Assembly: GCA_020638875.1 (NCBI GenBank)
Contig: JACKHS010000014.1
Coordinates: 29,497-93,496 of the forward strand
Direction: 5' to 3'
DNA length: 64,000 nucleotides
Source of the DNA: Planctomycetota bacterium
Lineage (GTDB): Bacteria > Planctomycetota > UBA1135 > GCA-002686595
Under the pieces are notes generated by a model. It saw only the letters and a list, made by a program, of their open reading frames with translations. It had not been told where the DNA came from and made no database searches. Shown here piece after piece: positions 39,768-48,388 of the stretch (positions within the stretch are counted from its first letter, which is position 1; each line of letters opens with the position of its first letter). The translations under genes and the position numbers were made by a program.

Positions 39768-40472
39768 CTACGGCAGGTACAGGATGCGGTCGCAGGACGA
39801 GCACTGGATCACGTCCGTGCCGCGCGCGAGCCGCACCACCAGGTTCGGCGGGACCTGCATGTAGCAGGCCTGGCAGATGCCGCCGTCGAGCATCGCGAGC
39901 GCCTCGCCGCCGCGCGCCTGCAGCAGGCGGTCGTAGAGGTCGAGCGTGGTCGCGTCGAGGTCCTTCGACAGCCGGGCGTCGCGGCGCGCCCGCAGCGACT
40001 CCTGGCGCGCCTGCGCGTCGCCCATCTCGCTCTCGACGTTCGCGCAGAACTCGGCGAACACGGCGCGCTCGTCCGCGAGCTTCTGCTCGAGCTGCCCGGC
40101 CTCCTCCTTCGCCGTGTCGATGCGCTCGACCAGGCTCAACGCCTCGCGTTCGGACTCGTCGACCTGGCGGCGCAGCTCGCGCATCTCGTAGCGGCAGGCC
40201 TCGATGACCGAGACGTCGCGCGAGGACTGCGACTCCTTGTCGAGCTTGCGGATGCGGTTCTGCTGCACGACCACCGTGTCCTCCAGCTCCTTCACGCGCA
40301 CCTGCAGGTCGCGCGCGGCCGCCTTCCGGTCGGCGATCGAGGCCTCCAGCGCGTCGAGGGCCGCCTGACGCCGGGCCCGCTCCTCGGGCAGGCGCCGCAG
40401 CTCCTCCGTGACGCGGAAGAGGTCGGTGTCGATTTCCTGGAGGGCGCGGAGGGCTTGCACGGGGTTCACCAT
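39768..40472 (-). CDS. Coiled-coil protein with C-terminal C4 zinc ribbon
   Basis: 234 residues from the ATG at 40472. Residues about 5-170 are two long antiparallel coiled-coil helices (LRALQEIDTDLFRVTEELRR, VVQQNRIRKLDKESQSSRDV). The C-terminus carries two CxxC pairs in ICQACYMQVPPN and VIQCSSCDRILYLP, a zinc ribbon. This is the zf-RING_7/CT398-like family, whose best-studied member associates with sigma54 and type III secretion proteins in Chlamydia. Members are widespread in planctomycetes and related phyla. It lies downstream of rpoD in the same direction, separated by repeat copy B. Confidence 0.85.
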   Translation of the reverse strand: MVNPVQALRALQEIDTDLFRVTEELRRLPEERARRQAALDALEASIADRKAAARDLQVRVKELEDTVVVQQNRIRKLDKESQSSRDVSVIEACRYEMRELRRQVDESEREALSLVERIDTAKEEAGQLEQKLADERAVFAEFCANVESEMGDAQARQESLRARRDARLSKDLDATTLDLYDRLLQARGGEALAMLDGGICQACYMQVPPNLVVRLARGTDVIQCSSCDRILYLP

Positions 40473-40642
40473 GGCATCGGGCGGGAGTAGGAGGCCGAAG
40501 AGTGTAGCGGCTGGGTGGCCGAGTCGCGCGTCTCCAGGCCCTTTCCGCCCCGCCGGGCCGCGCGGGCGCGCGAACGCGCGCGCGCCGCGACCTGGGTCGG
40601 GCCGCGCGCGCGCGCGGGGATCGGTCGGCCGGCGACGGCTGA

Positions 40643-40727
40643 CCAGGAGCCGCTCCGAGACGTGCTTCGGACGCCGGCGTGGCGGACGCCACGTCGACGG
40701 CGGAGGTCGTCTCGGGCAGGCTCCTAG
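40643..40727. repeat. 85-base palindromic intergenic repeat, copy B
   Basis: Begins CCAGGAGCCG and ends GGCTCCTAG; the outer 21 bases are inverted repeats with 16 of 21 matching, and both arms contain CGAGACG. It has exactly the length of copy A and shares its core (GACGTGCTTCGG, GCCGGCGTGG). The CTAG at 40724-40727 supplies the TAG stop of rpoD. It lies between rpoD and the downstream zinc-ribbon gene on the same strand. Confidence 0.8.
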
Positions 40728-42442
40728 AGGGTCCCTTCGCTCTCGTCCGGGACGCTGACGCCGTCGAGGAAGCTCGCGAGCTGGCGCGCGCGCACCGGGT
40801 GGCGCAGCTTGCGCACGGCCTTGGCCTCGATCTGCCGCACGCGCTCGCGCGTCACGCGGAAGATGCGGCCCACCTCTTCGAGGGTGTAGGTGTAGCCGTC
40901 GCCGATGCCGTAGCGCAGCTTCACGATCTCGCGCTCTCGGAACGTCAGCGTCTTGAGGACCTCGTCGATGCGCTCGCGCAGCATCTCGTGACCGGCGGCC
41001 TGCAGCGGCGACTCGGCCGAGTCGTCCTCGATGAAGTCGCCGAAGTAGCTGTCGTCCGAGTCGCCGATCGGGCGGTCGAGGCTGATCGGGTGCTTGCTGA
41101 TCTTCATCACCCGCTTGGCCTCTTCCACGGAGATCTCCGTGGCCTCGGCCACTTCCTCGACGCTCGGCTCGCGGCCCTTCTGCTGGAGCAATCGCTTGGA
41201 CACGTTCCGCAGCTTGCTCATGGTCTCGATCATGTGCACGGGGATGCGGATCGTGCGCGCCTGGTCGGCGATCGAGCGCGTGATCGCCTGGCGGATCCAC
41301 CACGTGGCGTAGGTCGAGAACTTGTAGCCCCGGCGGTACTCGTACTTCTCCACGGCCTTCATCAGGCCGGTGTTGCCCTCCTGGATCAGGTCGAGGAAGG
41401 AGAGCCCGCGGTTGCGGTACTTCTTGGCGATCGAGACCACCAGGCGCAGGTTGCCGCTCGAGAGCTTGCGCTTGGCCTCCTCGTACTCGGCGTAGTGCAG
41501 GCGCACCTGGTCACAGCGGCGCTTGAGGCGGCCGGCCGGCTCGAGCGCCTCGAGCTCCAGCTCCTTCAGGCGACGCACCAGCTCCTCTACCTGCTCACCG
41601 GTCTTCTTGTTGCCCTTGAAGGCCGCGATCTTGCGCTCCAGCGAGCGCATCTCGCGGTAGCGCTCCTCGAGCAGGTCCGAGTAGGGGTGCACCTTCTTGA
41701 CCTGCAGGTGGCACTCCTCGATGAGGATGACCAGCTTGCGGCGCAGGTTCTGCACGCGCGACATCTGGATCGAGCGCGCCTGCGGGTCGAGGTCGTCGTC
41801 GAGCAGCGGGCGGTACTCCTCGCGGATGCGCGCGATGAGCACCTTGATCGTCTCGATGTTGACCGGCAGGCGCTTGGCCAGGAACGGCTTGCCCAGCGTC
41901 TCGACGATCAGCGGGTCGTCGTCGGGCTTGGGGTTGGGGTTGACCTTCAGCGTGCGGTCGAAGGCCAGCTCCCCGCGCTCGACCTGCAGCAGCGTGTCGA
42001 TCGACGCGTCCATCGAGAAGCCCGAGCCCATGGCCTTCTTGCGGAAGCGCTTGCGCGTGATCTCGATCGTCTTCGCGAGGTAGATCTCCTCCGGGCGCGT
42101 GAGCAGCGGGATCTCGCCCATCTGCGTCAGGTACATGCGCACCGGGTCGTCGATCTTCTCGGGCAGCGCGACGCTGCGGCTGACCGAGGTCGTCTCGGCC
42201 TTCTCGACGACCCCGTCGCCCCCCGAGTCGTCGTCGTCGCCGCCGCCGGAGTCGTCGTCGCCGTCGATCTCGTCGATCATGTCGACGCCGGCTTCCTCCA
42301 GCGCCACGAAGACCTGGTCGAGCTGGTCGGGCGGGACGAACTGGTCCTCGAGCAGCCGGTTCATCTCGGCGTAGCTCAGGTACCCGTTCTTGCGCCCCTC
42401 CTCCACGAGGAGCTTGATGGTGTCGTCGAGCTTGACGGACAT
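40724..42442 (-). CDS. rpoD: Primary sigma factor (RpoD/SigA family)
   Basis: 572 residues. The ATG is preceded by AGAGG six bases upstream, one of few Shine-Dalgarno-like sites in the window. Region 1.1 is at about 5-60 (IKLLVEEGRKNGYLSYAEMN), then an Asp/Gly-rich acidic linker (DDDSGGGDDDDSGGDG). Region 1.2 is DPVRMYLTQMGEIPLLTRPE; a non-conserved region follows; region 2 has NLRLVVSIAKKYRNRGLSFL and YKFSTYATWWIRQAITRSIA, with the -10-recognition residues; region 4 has FREREIVKLRYGIGDGYTYT and the HTH VTRERVRQIEAKAVRKLRHP. This is the housekeeping sigma factor. It follows dnaG as in the classical macromolecular synthesis operon, without rpsU. Its TAG stop belongs to repeat copy B. Confidence 0.96.
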   Translation of the reverse strand: MSVKLDDTIKLLVEEGRKNGYLSYAEMNRLLEDQFVPPDQLDQVFVALEEAGVDMIDEIDGDDDSGGGDDDDSGGDGVVEKAETTSVSRSVALPEKIDDPVRMYLTQMGEIPLLTRPEEIYLAKTIEITRKRFRKKAMGSGFSMDASIDTLLQVERGELAFDRTLKVNPNPKPDDDPLIVETLGKPFLAKRLPVNIETIKVLIARIREEYRPLLDDDLDPQARSIQMSRVQNLRRKLVILIEECHLQVKKVHPYSDLLEERYREMRSLERKIAAFKGNKKTGEQVEELVRRLKELELEALEPAGRLKRRCDQVRLHYAEYEEAKRKLSSGNLRLVVSIAKKYRNRGLSFLDLIQEGNTGLMKAVEKYEYRRGYKFSTYATWWIRQAITRSIADQARTIRIPVHMIETMSKLRNVSKRLLQQKGREPSVEEVAEATEISVEEAKRVMKISKHPISLDRPIGDSDDSYFGDFIEDDSAESPLQAAGHEMLRERIDEVLKTLTFREREIVKLRYGIGDGYTYTLEEVGRIFRVTRERVRQIEAKAVRKLRHPVRARQLASFLDGVSVPDESEGTL

Positions 42443-42483
42443 TCGATACCTCTGTTCGGGCTGGTCGGCAGTGTGTGGGAAGG

Positions 42484-42540
42484 GTCGAGCCTCGGGGCTC
42501 GCTCGGGTCGGGCGTCGAGCCTCGGGGCTCGCTCGGGTCG
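42484..42540. repeat. Two-copy direct repeat in the dnaG-rpoD gap
   Basis: A 27-base unit starting GTCGAGCCTCGGGGCTCG occurs at 42484-42510 and again, identical, at 42514-42540 (period 30). Each unit contains CGAGCC-TCGG-GGCTCG, a six-base-pair hairpin with a four-base loop. It lies in the 106-base gap between dnaG and rpoD and so could affect processing or relative expression of the two genes. Confidence 0.75.
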
Positions 42541-42548
42541 TGTCGTGG

Positions 42549-44377
42549 CTAGGGGCGCAGCAAGGCGCCGAGCTCGGTCAGCGCCTGGCGGAGCTCCTCC
42601 TGGAGCGCCCGCTCCGCCTCACCGCTCGCACCGAACAGCTCGCCCTCCAGCTCCCGCACGTGGAGCTCGAGGGCGCGCCGGCGACGCGCGCGGCGGCGTT
42701 GATCCAAATAGCCCAGGGCTCCCGCGAGGAGCTCCCTGGGGCTCGAGGCCGTCTCGGCCAAGGTCACCAGCTCGGCGACCTGCCGGCGCGAGCGGGTGCT
42801 CGCCCAGCGCGGTCAGCACGGTGCCGGCGTCGATCTCGACCTCGACGTCCTCGTACATCTCTAGAACGAGGTGCAGCAGGTGCGCGAGGTGCGGATCCTG
42901 ACAAAGCGTCGCGTAGGGTCTCGCGAGCGGGACCAGGCTGCTGTCGACGAGCAGCGCGGCGACCACTTCGGCGAAGGCCCGGCGCACGCGCGGGTCGACG
43001 CGCGGCGGCTCCGGCGCGGGCAGCGGCGCCTCGGGCTCGGGCCCCTCGGCGTGGACCGCGGGCGCCTGCGCGCGCGCGCTGCGGCGGCCGGCCTGGCTCG
43101 TCCGCCACTGGTCGCGCAGGGCCTCGACCGGCAGCCCGAGGCGCTCGGCGAGCCGCGCGAGCAGCGAGCGCCGGTGCACGGCGCGCGTGAGCTTGGTGAG
43201 CAGCGCGAGCAGCTCGTCGACCTCCTGCGAGAGGCGCGCGCCCGACAGGCCGGCCAGGCCGTCGAGCTCGTGCTCGAACCAGTCGCGGCCTCGCGGCGAC
43301 CTGCGCGAGGAAGGCCTCGGCGCCGGCGTTCACGAGCAGGTCGCAGGGGTCCTGGCCCTGCGGCAGCGTGACGACCTCGAGCTCGAGCTCGAGCGGCAGG
43401 AGGCCCGCCAACGCGCGCCGCGCCGCCTGACGTCCGGCGTCGTCGCCGTCGAAGACCAGGCTCACGCGCTGCGCGCCGCTGCGGCGCACGAGCCGCGCGT
43501 GGTCGTCGGTCGTCGAGGTGCCCAGCACCGCACCGACGCGCGTCAGCCCGACCTGGTGCGCGGCCATCACGTCGGTGTAGCCCTCGACGAGGATCAGGTG
43601 CTTCTCGCGCCGCGCCTCGCGCAGCGCGAGGTCGAGGCCGTAGATCAGCCGGCCCTTCTTGAAGAGCTCGGTCTCGGCGGTGTTGATGTACTTGGGTCCG
43701 CCCTCGGCGTCGTCGAGGCGCCGCGCGCCGAAGCCGACCGTGCGCCCCTCCACGTCGCGGATGGGGATCATCAGGCGGCCGCGGAAGAAGTCGTAGGCGC
43801 GACCGCGGTCGTTCTTGCGCGCGAGCCCGGCGCCGGCGAGCAGCTCCCACGGCAGGCGCTCGCGGCGCGCGAGGTCGACCACCGCCTGGCTCGAGGCCGG
43901 CGCGTAGCCGACGCCGAAGGCCCCGAGCGTGTCGCCGGCGAGCCCGCGCTCGGCCAGGTAGGCGCGCGCGCGCGCGCCCTCGGGGCTCTGCAGGCACTCC
44001 TGGTAGAAGCGCGCGACGCGGCGCAGCACCTCGTACGTCGGGTCCTCGCGCCGCTCGTCGTCGCCGCGCTTGCCGCGCCGCGGCAGCTCGACGCCCGTGC
44101 GGTCGGCCAGGATCTCCAGCGCCTCCCAGAAGGCCAGCCCGGTCACGCGCTCGACGAAGGCGATCTGGTCGCCGCCCTCGGAGCACGCGCCGAAGCAGTG
44201 CCACGTGCCGCGCGTCGGATCGACCTTGAAGCTCGGCGTCTTCTCGGAGTGGAACGGGCAGCAGGCCTCCCACAGCCGGCCGCGCTTCTTCAGGTCCGGC
44301 ACGTACTCCCGCACCACGTCCTCCACGGGAGCACGCAGCTTGATCTCCTCGATGGCTCTACGAAGATCCTGGGACAA
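42549..44377 (-). CDS. dnaG: DNA primase DnaG (two apparent frameshifts)
   Basis: Read from a TTG at 44377 (LSQDLRRAIEEIKLRAPVED); an ATG at 44467 is in frame but would add an atypical tail. The zinc domain has CCPFHSEKTPSFKV and HCFGACSEGG; the TOPRIM domain has HLILVEGYTDVMAAH and VSLVFDGDDAGRQAA. At about 43290 the frame shifts and continues DWFEHELDGLAGLSGARLSQ, then at about 42785 it shifts again to VAELVTLAETASS and ends ALTELGALLRP. Both shifts are explained by loss of one CG dinucleotide. With these restored the protein is about 610 residues, normal for DnaG. The C-terminal part is the DnaB-binding domain. It precedes rpoD. Confidence 0.93.
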
Positions 44378-44742
44378 GGCGGGGACGACGCTCGGGCCGC
44401 CGCGCGCGGAGCGCGCGACGAGCTGGGGAGGGGGAAGTTCGATGCGGAGGGTCCGAAGCGAACGCATCGCGACGGACGGGAACGTACGGACCGCGACGAA
44501 CGCCGCGGACGAACACGCGCGAAGAACCGGTCCCCCTCGGCGAGGCTCGTCATCCGCGTGTGACCGGACGTCGTCCGGGACGAAGGGCGGAGCAGCCTGG
44601 CGGGGTCCTCGGGTGGTCGGGCGGGGGGCCTGGTGGCCTCTGAAGGCTCCCCCGAGACGGCGACCTGCCCGTTCTCGAGCCTGCACTAGAAGATAGCACA
44701 CCCCCGGCGGTGCCACGGCCGAGGCGTCAAGAGATGGTACGA
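44378..44742 (-). other. Intergenic region upstream of dnaG
   Basis: 365 bases without a supported gene; an open frame crosses it but lacks third-position G/C bias. On the minus strand TGCTATCTT at 44690-44698 reads as an extended -10 box (TG-n-TATCTT). TTGACG at 44725-44730 is 29 bases away, too far to be its -35. An inverted repeat CGATGCG/CGCATCG occurs near 44440-44470. The stretch near 44640-44690 has CCCGAGACGG and GCACTAG and might be a decayed relative of the palindromic repeat, but I could not align it well. Confidence 0.4.
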
Positions 44743-45635
44743 TCAGCCACTTCTCCCGCGCCGGCTCCAGACCTCGTGCTCGGCGAGGCGGCGCAGGCTC
44801 GCGAGGTCGAGGGTCTCGGCGCGCCGGGCGGGGTCGAGCTCGAGCGCCGCCAGGGCCGCGCGGGCCGCCTCGCGCTCCCCGACCAGCTCCCCGAGCACGC
44901 GGCCCAGGCCCTGGCGGCGGCGCTGGAACAGCCCCCCACCAGCTCGGAGAGCCGCGCCCGCCGCTCGCGCTCGGCCGGCGCGTCGGCCCCGGCCGCAGCG
45001 TCAGGTGCGCCACGGCGCTGGCCACCTGCGGCCGCGGCCAGAACAGTCCGGCCGCGACCTCGCGGCCCAGCCGCACCTCGTAGGCGTCCTGCAGGCGCAC
45101 CGAGAGCGGGCCCCAGTCGGCGCTGCCCGGCGCGGCGCAGACGCGCTCGGCCACCTCGAGCTGCACCAGCACGCTCATCGAGCGCGGCGGGTTCGCGAGC
45201 TCCGGCCAGCACGGCCATCAGCGGAGCGCTGACGCTGTAGGGCAGGTTCGAGACGAGGTGGTAGGGCCCCCAGGTCGCGAGCGTCGCGGCCAGCGCCTCG
45301 TTCAGGCGGTGCTTGCCGGCCAGCGCGTCGCCGAGCACGAGCTCGAAGCGCGGGTGGTCGCCGAGCGACTCGCCCAGCAGCGCGTGCAGGCGCGCGTCGA
45401 TCTCGACCGCCAGCACCTCGGCGCCCGCCTCGAGCAGCGGCCCGGTCAGGAAGCCGAGCCCCGGGCCGACCTCGAGCACGCGGTCGCCCGCGCCGACGCC
45501 GGCGTCGCGCACCAGCGCGCGCGCGAGGTTGTCGTCGAGCAGGAAGTTCTGGCCCAGCCGCCGCGAGGGCCGGAAGCCGGCCGCCGCCAGGCGCGCCTTG
45601 GCCTCGTGCCAGGCGAGCGGTTCGTCGCCGGCCAT
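44743..45635 (-). CDS. rsmA: RsmA/KsgA, 16S rRNA dimethyladenosine transferase (two apparent frameshifts)
   Basis: Starts at the ATG (45633-45635) that overlaps the upstream lipoprotein stop (TGATG). The N-terminus gives RPSRRLGQNFLLDDNLARAL, then the SAM motif RVLEVGPGLGFLTGPLLEAG and the catalytic NLPY in YHLVSNLPYSVSAPLMAVLA. Near 45215 the frame shifts to PELANPPRSMSVLVQLEVAE and ARPQVASAVAHL-type C-terminal strands (FWPRPQVASAVAHLTLRP), and near 44960 it shifts again to LFQRRRQGLGRVLGELVGER, ending at TGA 44743. The first shift fits loss of one CG; the second also fits a two-base loss. Restored length is about 299 residues, typical. The enzyme dimethylates two adenines near the 3-prime end of 16S rRNA. 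Confidence 0.9.
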
Positions 45636-46585
45636 CAGCGCCCCTCCCCCGCGGCGAGCGCGCCCTCGAGCAGCGCGGCGAGCCCCGGCGCGGCGCCGGG
45701 CTCCTGCGACAGCCGCCGCAGGAGCGGCACCGCGCTGCGCCCCCACGCGCGCCCCACCGCGACCAGGCGCGTGCGTACGGCCGCCCCGTCGGTCCAGCGC
45801 GGCGCCTGCTCGCGCAGCCAGGTCTCGGCGTCCGCCACGAGGCGGAAGCCCAGGTCGTCGCCGCGCTGGTCGGGGTCGACGAGCTCGGCGTTGAAGCGCG
45901 GCCGCCCGTCGGGGCCGGCCTCGTAGGTCTCGCGCTTGTAGCGCCGGAAGCTGCCGCCCAGCGCCCACACGCGCTCGTCGCCGCGCTCGAGCTCGCCGTC
46001 GACGGGCAGGCGCTCGGTGGTCCACTCGGCGGCGTTGCCGAGCAGGTCGAAGACGCCCAGCGCCGTGGTGCCCGTCTCGAAGGTACCCACCGGCGCGAGC
46101 CGGTCGAGGCCCAGGTCGAGCGTGTTCGCGGCCGAGAGCGCCGGGTACGGCCCCCACGGCCAGCCTTGCGCGCGGCTGCCGACCGCGGCGCGGATCCACT
46201 CGGCGGCGGTGGGCAGGCGCATGCCCTCGTCGGCGGCGAAGGCCTCGGCCTCGCCGAGCGTCATGCCGGTGGCCGGGTGCGAGGGCGTGAGGTCGTGCCA
46301 GAACGCGAGCGCGGCCGCGCCGCGCGCCTCGACGTCGTCGCTCGCCGTCCAGCGGCTCCACTCGCTGCGCGTGACCTCGTAGCGATCGAGGAGCAGCGGC
46401 CGCGTGCCCGAGCAGTCGATGCGCGCGGGCGTACCGGCGAAGAGCACGCAGCCGCCCTCGGGCTGGAACGCGAGGCGCTCGAGCCGCGCGAGGCTGGGCC
46501 CCTCGCCGGACCCGCCGCAGCTCGCGAGGGCGAGCCCGAGGAGCGCGAAGCGCGCGAGGGCGGGGGCGCGAGGCGGAGCCGGCAT
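45635..46585 (-). CDS. Lipoprotein with sulfatase-modifying-factor (FGE) fold, catalytic Cys absent
   Basis: 316 residues from the ATG at 46585. The N-terminus has a lipobox, LLGLALASCGG, so the protein should be lipid-anchored outside the cytoplasm. The FGE-sulfatase domain is shown by LLLDRYEVTRSEWSRW, SHPATGMTLGEAEAFAADEG, MRLPTAAEWIRAAVGS, ALGVFDLLGNAAEWTTE and the terminal RGDDLGFRLVAD. True formylglycine-generating enzymes have active-site cysteines in the segment around WALGGSFRRYKRET; none is present here, so it is probably a non-catalytic member, such as those used in sensing or carbohydrate and protein binding. It is translationally coupled to rsmA. Confidence 0.8.
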   Translation of the reverse strand: MPAPPRAPALARFALLGLALASCGGSGEGPSLARLERLAFQPEGGCVLFAGTPARIDCSGTRPLLLDRYEVTRSEWSRWTASDDVEARGAAALAFWHDLTPSHPATGMTLGEAEAFAADEGMRLPTAAEWIRAAVGSRAQGWPWGPYPALSAANTLDLGLDRLAPVGTFETGTTALGVFDLLGNAAEWTTERLPVDGELERGDERVWALGGSFRRYKRETYEAGPDGRPRFNAELVDPDQRGDDLGFRLVADAETWLREQAPRWTDGAAVRTRLVAVGRAWGRSAVPLLRRLSQEPGAAPGLAALLEGALAAGEGR

Positions 46586-46651
46586 GCGAGTGGTGTACCC
46601 CCTCATGCACGCCGCGTCACGCGCGGGGCGCGCGACGCGGCGAGGAGGGTG

Positions 46652-46669
46652 CGGAGCCGTGCGGCTCCG
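46652..46669 (-). terminator. Hairpin downstream of the OmpA-like gene
   Basis: CGGAGCC-GTGC-GGCTCCG forms a seven-base-pair stem with a four-base loop, 11 bases beyond the stop of the OmpA-like gene on the minus strand. There is no T tract. Confidence 0.35.
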
Positions 46670-46680
46670 GGCGCGGCGGG

Positions 46681-47385
46681 TCAGCGCGCCGGCGCCACCA
46701 GGATCTCGACCCGGCGGTTGAGCGCGCGGTTCTCGGCGCTGTCGTTCGGCACGAGCGGCGCGTAGGGGCCGAAGCCCGCCACGACGACGTCGGACTCGGG
46801 CACGCCGGCCCCGGTCAGCACCGACCAGACCTCGATCGCGCGCGCGGCCGAGAGCTGGATGTTGCCGTGCGGGAACTTCTGCAGCGTCGTGGCCTTGGCC
46901 ACGCGCGTCGAGTCGGTGTGGCCGCGGATCCAGATGCGCCCGTGGGCCGCGCTCTGGATGTCCTGCGCGACCTGGTCGACGAGCGCCTTGCGCCCGTCGG
47001 CGTTGATCTCGGCCGAGCCCGAGTCGAACAACACGGCGTCGGGCACCATGTAGACGTAGGAGCCGTCGGAGAGGTCGAAGCGCGTGATGCCGTCGGGCGC
47101 GTCGCGCAGCGCGGCGAGGCGGCGCTCGAAGTCGGCGAAGCGCGCCTGCAGCTCGTCGCTGGGGCCGCTGGCCTCGAGCGCGCCGGCCTGGGCGATCGCG
47201 AGCTCGCGGCGCAGATCGTCGTTCTCGCCGCGCAGCCGCGCCTCGCTCACCTGGAGGTCGTGGAGCTGCTCCTGGTAGTGCTCGGCCAGGTCGACGGCTT
47301 CTTGGTACTGCTGCTGCGTCGCGCAGGAGGCGAGGGCGGCGAGGCCCAGAGCGAGGGCCAGGGGACGGATTCGGGAGGGCTTCAT
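46681..47385 (-). CDS. OmpA-family peptidoglycan-binding lipoprotein
   Basis: 234 residues from the ATG at 47385. Signal peptide with lipobox LGLAALASCATQ. Residues about 25-75 form a short coiled coil (YQEAVDLAEHYQEQLHDLQV). The C-terminal OmpA domain has VLFDSGSAEINADGRKALVD, IWIRGHTDSTRVAK, LSAARAIEVWSVLTGAGVPE, VVVAGFGPYAPLVPND and ENRALNRRVEILV, the canonical Asp and Arg contacts with peptidoglycan. It therefore anchors the outer membrane or an envelope complex to the cell wall, which supports a Gram-negative envelope. It is the first gene of the downstream set SUMF-fold lipoprotein and rsmA, 95 bases apart. Confidence 0.9.
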   Translation of the reverse strand: MKPSRIRPLALALGLAALASCATQQQYQEAVDLAEHYQEQLHDLQVSEARLRGENDDLRRELAIAQAGALEASGPSDELQARFADFERRLAALRDAPDGITRFDLSDGSYVYMVPDAVLFDSGSAEINADGRKALVDQVAQDIQSAAHGRIWIRGHTDSTRVAKATTLQKFPHGNIQLSAARAIEVWSVLTGAGVPESDVVVAGFGPYAPLVPNDSAENRALNRRVEILVAPAR

Positions 47386-47668
47386 GGGTCGTGTCTCGGG
47401 TGATGGCATGGAGCGCCCGGCGCGGCGGGTGCGGGGTCCGGCGCCGGAGCCCGGAGTCTAGGTCCGCGCGCGCCAAGTCCAAGCGGCGAGCGCCCGGGCG
47501 CGGCGGCGGCGTCGTAAGTCGAGCCTGGCGGCATCCCTACGCCGCGCGCGGCGGCGAAAGGCGCGCGGCCCGCGCAGGTCGCGTCCACGCGCCGCGGCCG
47601 GCGCGCGGGAAGCACCGGCCGGGCGCGCGGAGCGCACCGGGCCGGTCGTGCGGGACGCGCGGAGGCGT

Positions 47669-48217
47669 CTACTTGCCGAACTTCTCGCCGAACATGGCGC
47701 TGGCGATGCCCTTGGCCATGCCCGAGGTCTCGCCGCTGGAGACGGCGAAGATCAGCGGCAGCGAGGCGATCATCACGATCGTGGTGATGATCAGCGCGGC
47801 GCGGATGCCCATGGACTCGGAGGCGTCCTCCTGGGCGGCGGCGCGCGGCGAGCTGCGGCGCACGGGGGCCGCGGCCACCACGTCGTCGTCCTCGTCGTCC
47901 AGGTCGATCTCGCCCACGTCCTCGATGTCGTCCTCGATGATGGTGTCCACTTCGCTGATCTCCTCGGTGGCCATGCCGGCGTCGGCGAACGTGTCGTCCT
48001 CGAACACCAGCTCCTCGCTCGGATCGCCCAGGTCGACGACTTCGCCGCCGCCCAGCTCGGCCCGCAGGGCCTCGACGTCGCCGCGGCGCAGTTTCATCGT
48101 GTCGCCCTCGCGGAAGGCGCGGATCTCGCCCTCGGAGACGAGGCGCTTGAGCTCCTCTTCCTTGAGGCGCAGCTCGGAGAGGGCTTCGTCGAAGCTGAAG
48201 AATTCTTCGTTGGACAA
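47669..48217 (-). CDS. Membrane-tethered protein with N-terminal MerR/excisionase-like HTH
   Basis: 182 residues. The start is a TTG at 48217, backed by an AGGAG Shine-Dalgarno site eight bases upstream. Residues about 5-50 (SFDEALSELRLKEEELKRLV, SEGEIRAFREGDTMKLRRGD) match the excisionase-type winged HTH (DNA-binding domain, helix-turn-helix 17 family): a helix pair followed by a short beta wing. Residues about 55-115 are very acidic (IIEDDIEDVGEIDLDDEDDD). One transmembrane helix lies near 135-158 (IRAALIITTIVMIASLPLIF), leaving a short basic tail (ASAMFGEKFGK). DNA binding at the membrane or protein-protein use of the fold are both possible. It is monocistronic. Confidence 0.65.
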   Translation of the reverse strand: MSNEEFFSFDEALSELRLKEEELKRLVSEGEIRAFREGDTMKLRRGDVEALRAELGGGEVVDLGDPSEELVFEDDTFADAGMATEEISEVDTIIEDDIEDVGEIDLDDEDDDVVAAAPVRRSSPRAAAQEDASESMGIRAALIITTIVMIASLPLIFAVSSGETSGMAKGIASAMFGEKFGK

Positions 48218-48388
48218 GAGACTGGCTCCTGGGGGACTGGCTCGTGGGGTCTAGCGGACCGCGCCGCTCCGGGCAGCGGAGGACAGGCCGGGAGGATACC
48301 GTCCGGAGGGCGGCTCCCCAAGGGTCTTGGCGCGGCGCTTTCCCGGGGGCGAGGGGGTCTTGAGGGGGGGTGACGAGGCCCGCGGGCC

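Noticed and set aside
44378..44467. dnaG start at the ATG at 44467
   Set aside because: It would add about 30 unconserved residues before the typical primase N-terminus; the TTG at 44377 fits the family length.
44640..44690. Fourth copy of the palindromic repeat
   Set aside because: Short matches (CCCGAGACGG, CTAG) are present but the core (GACGTGCTTCGG, GCCGGCGTGG) and the paired ends could not be aligned.
44690..44730. TTGACG/TATCTT as a dnaG promoter pair
   Set aside because: The spacing is 29 bases; only the extended -10 box is retained as a weak element.
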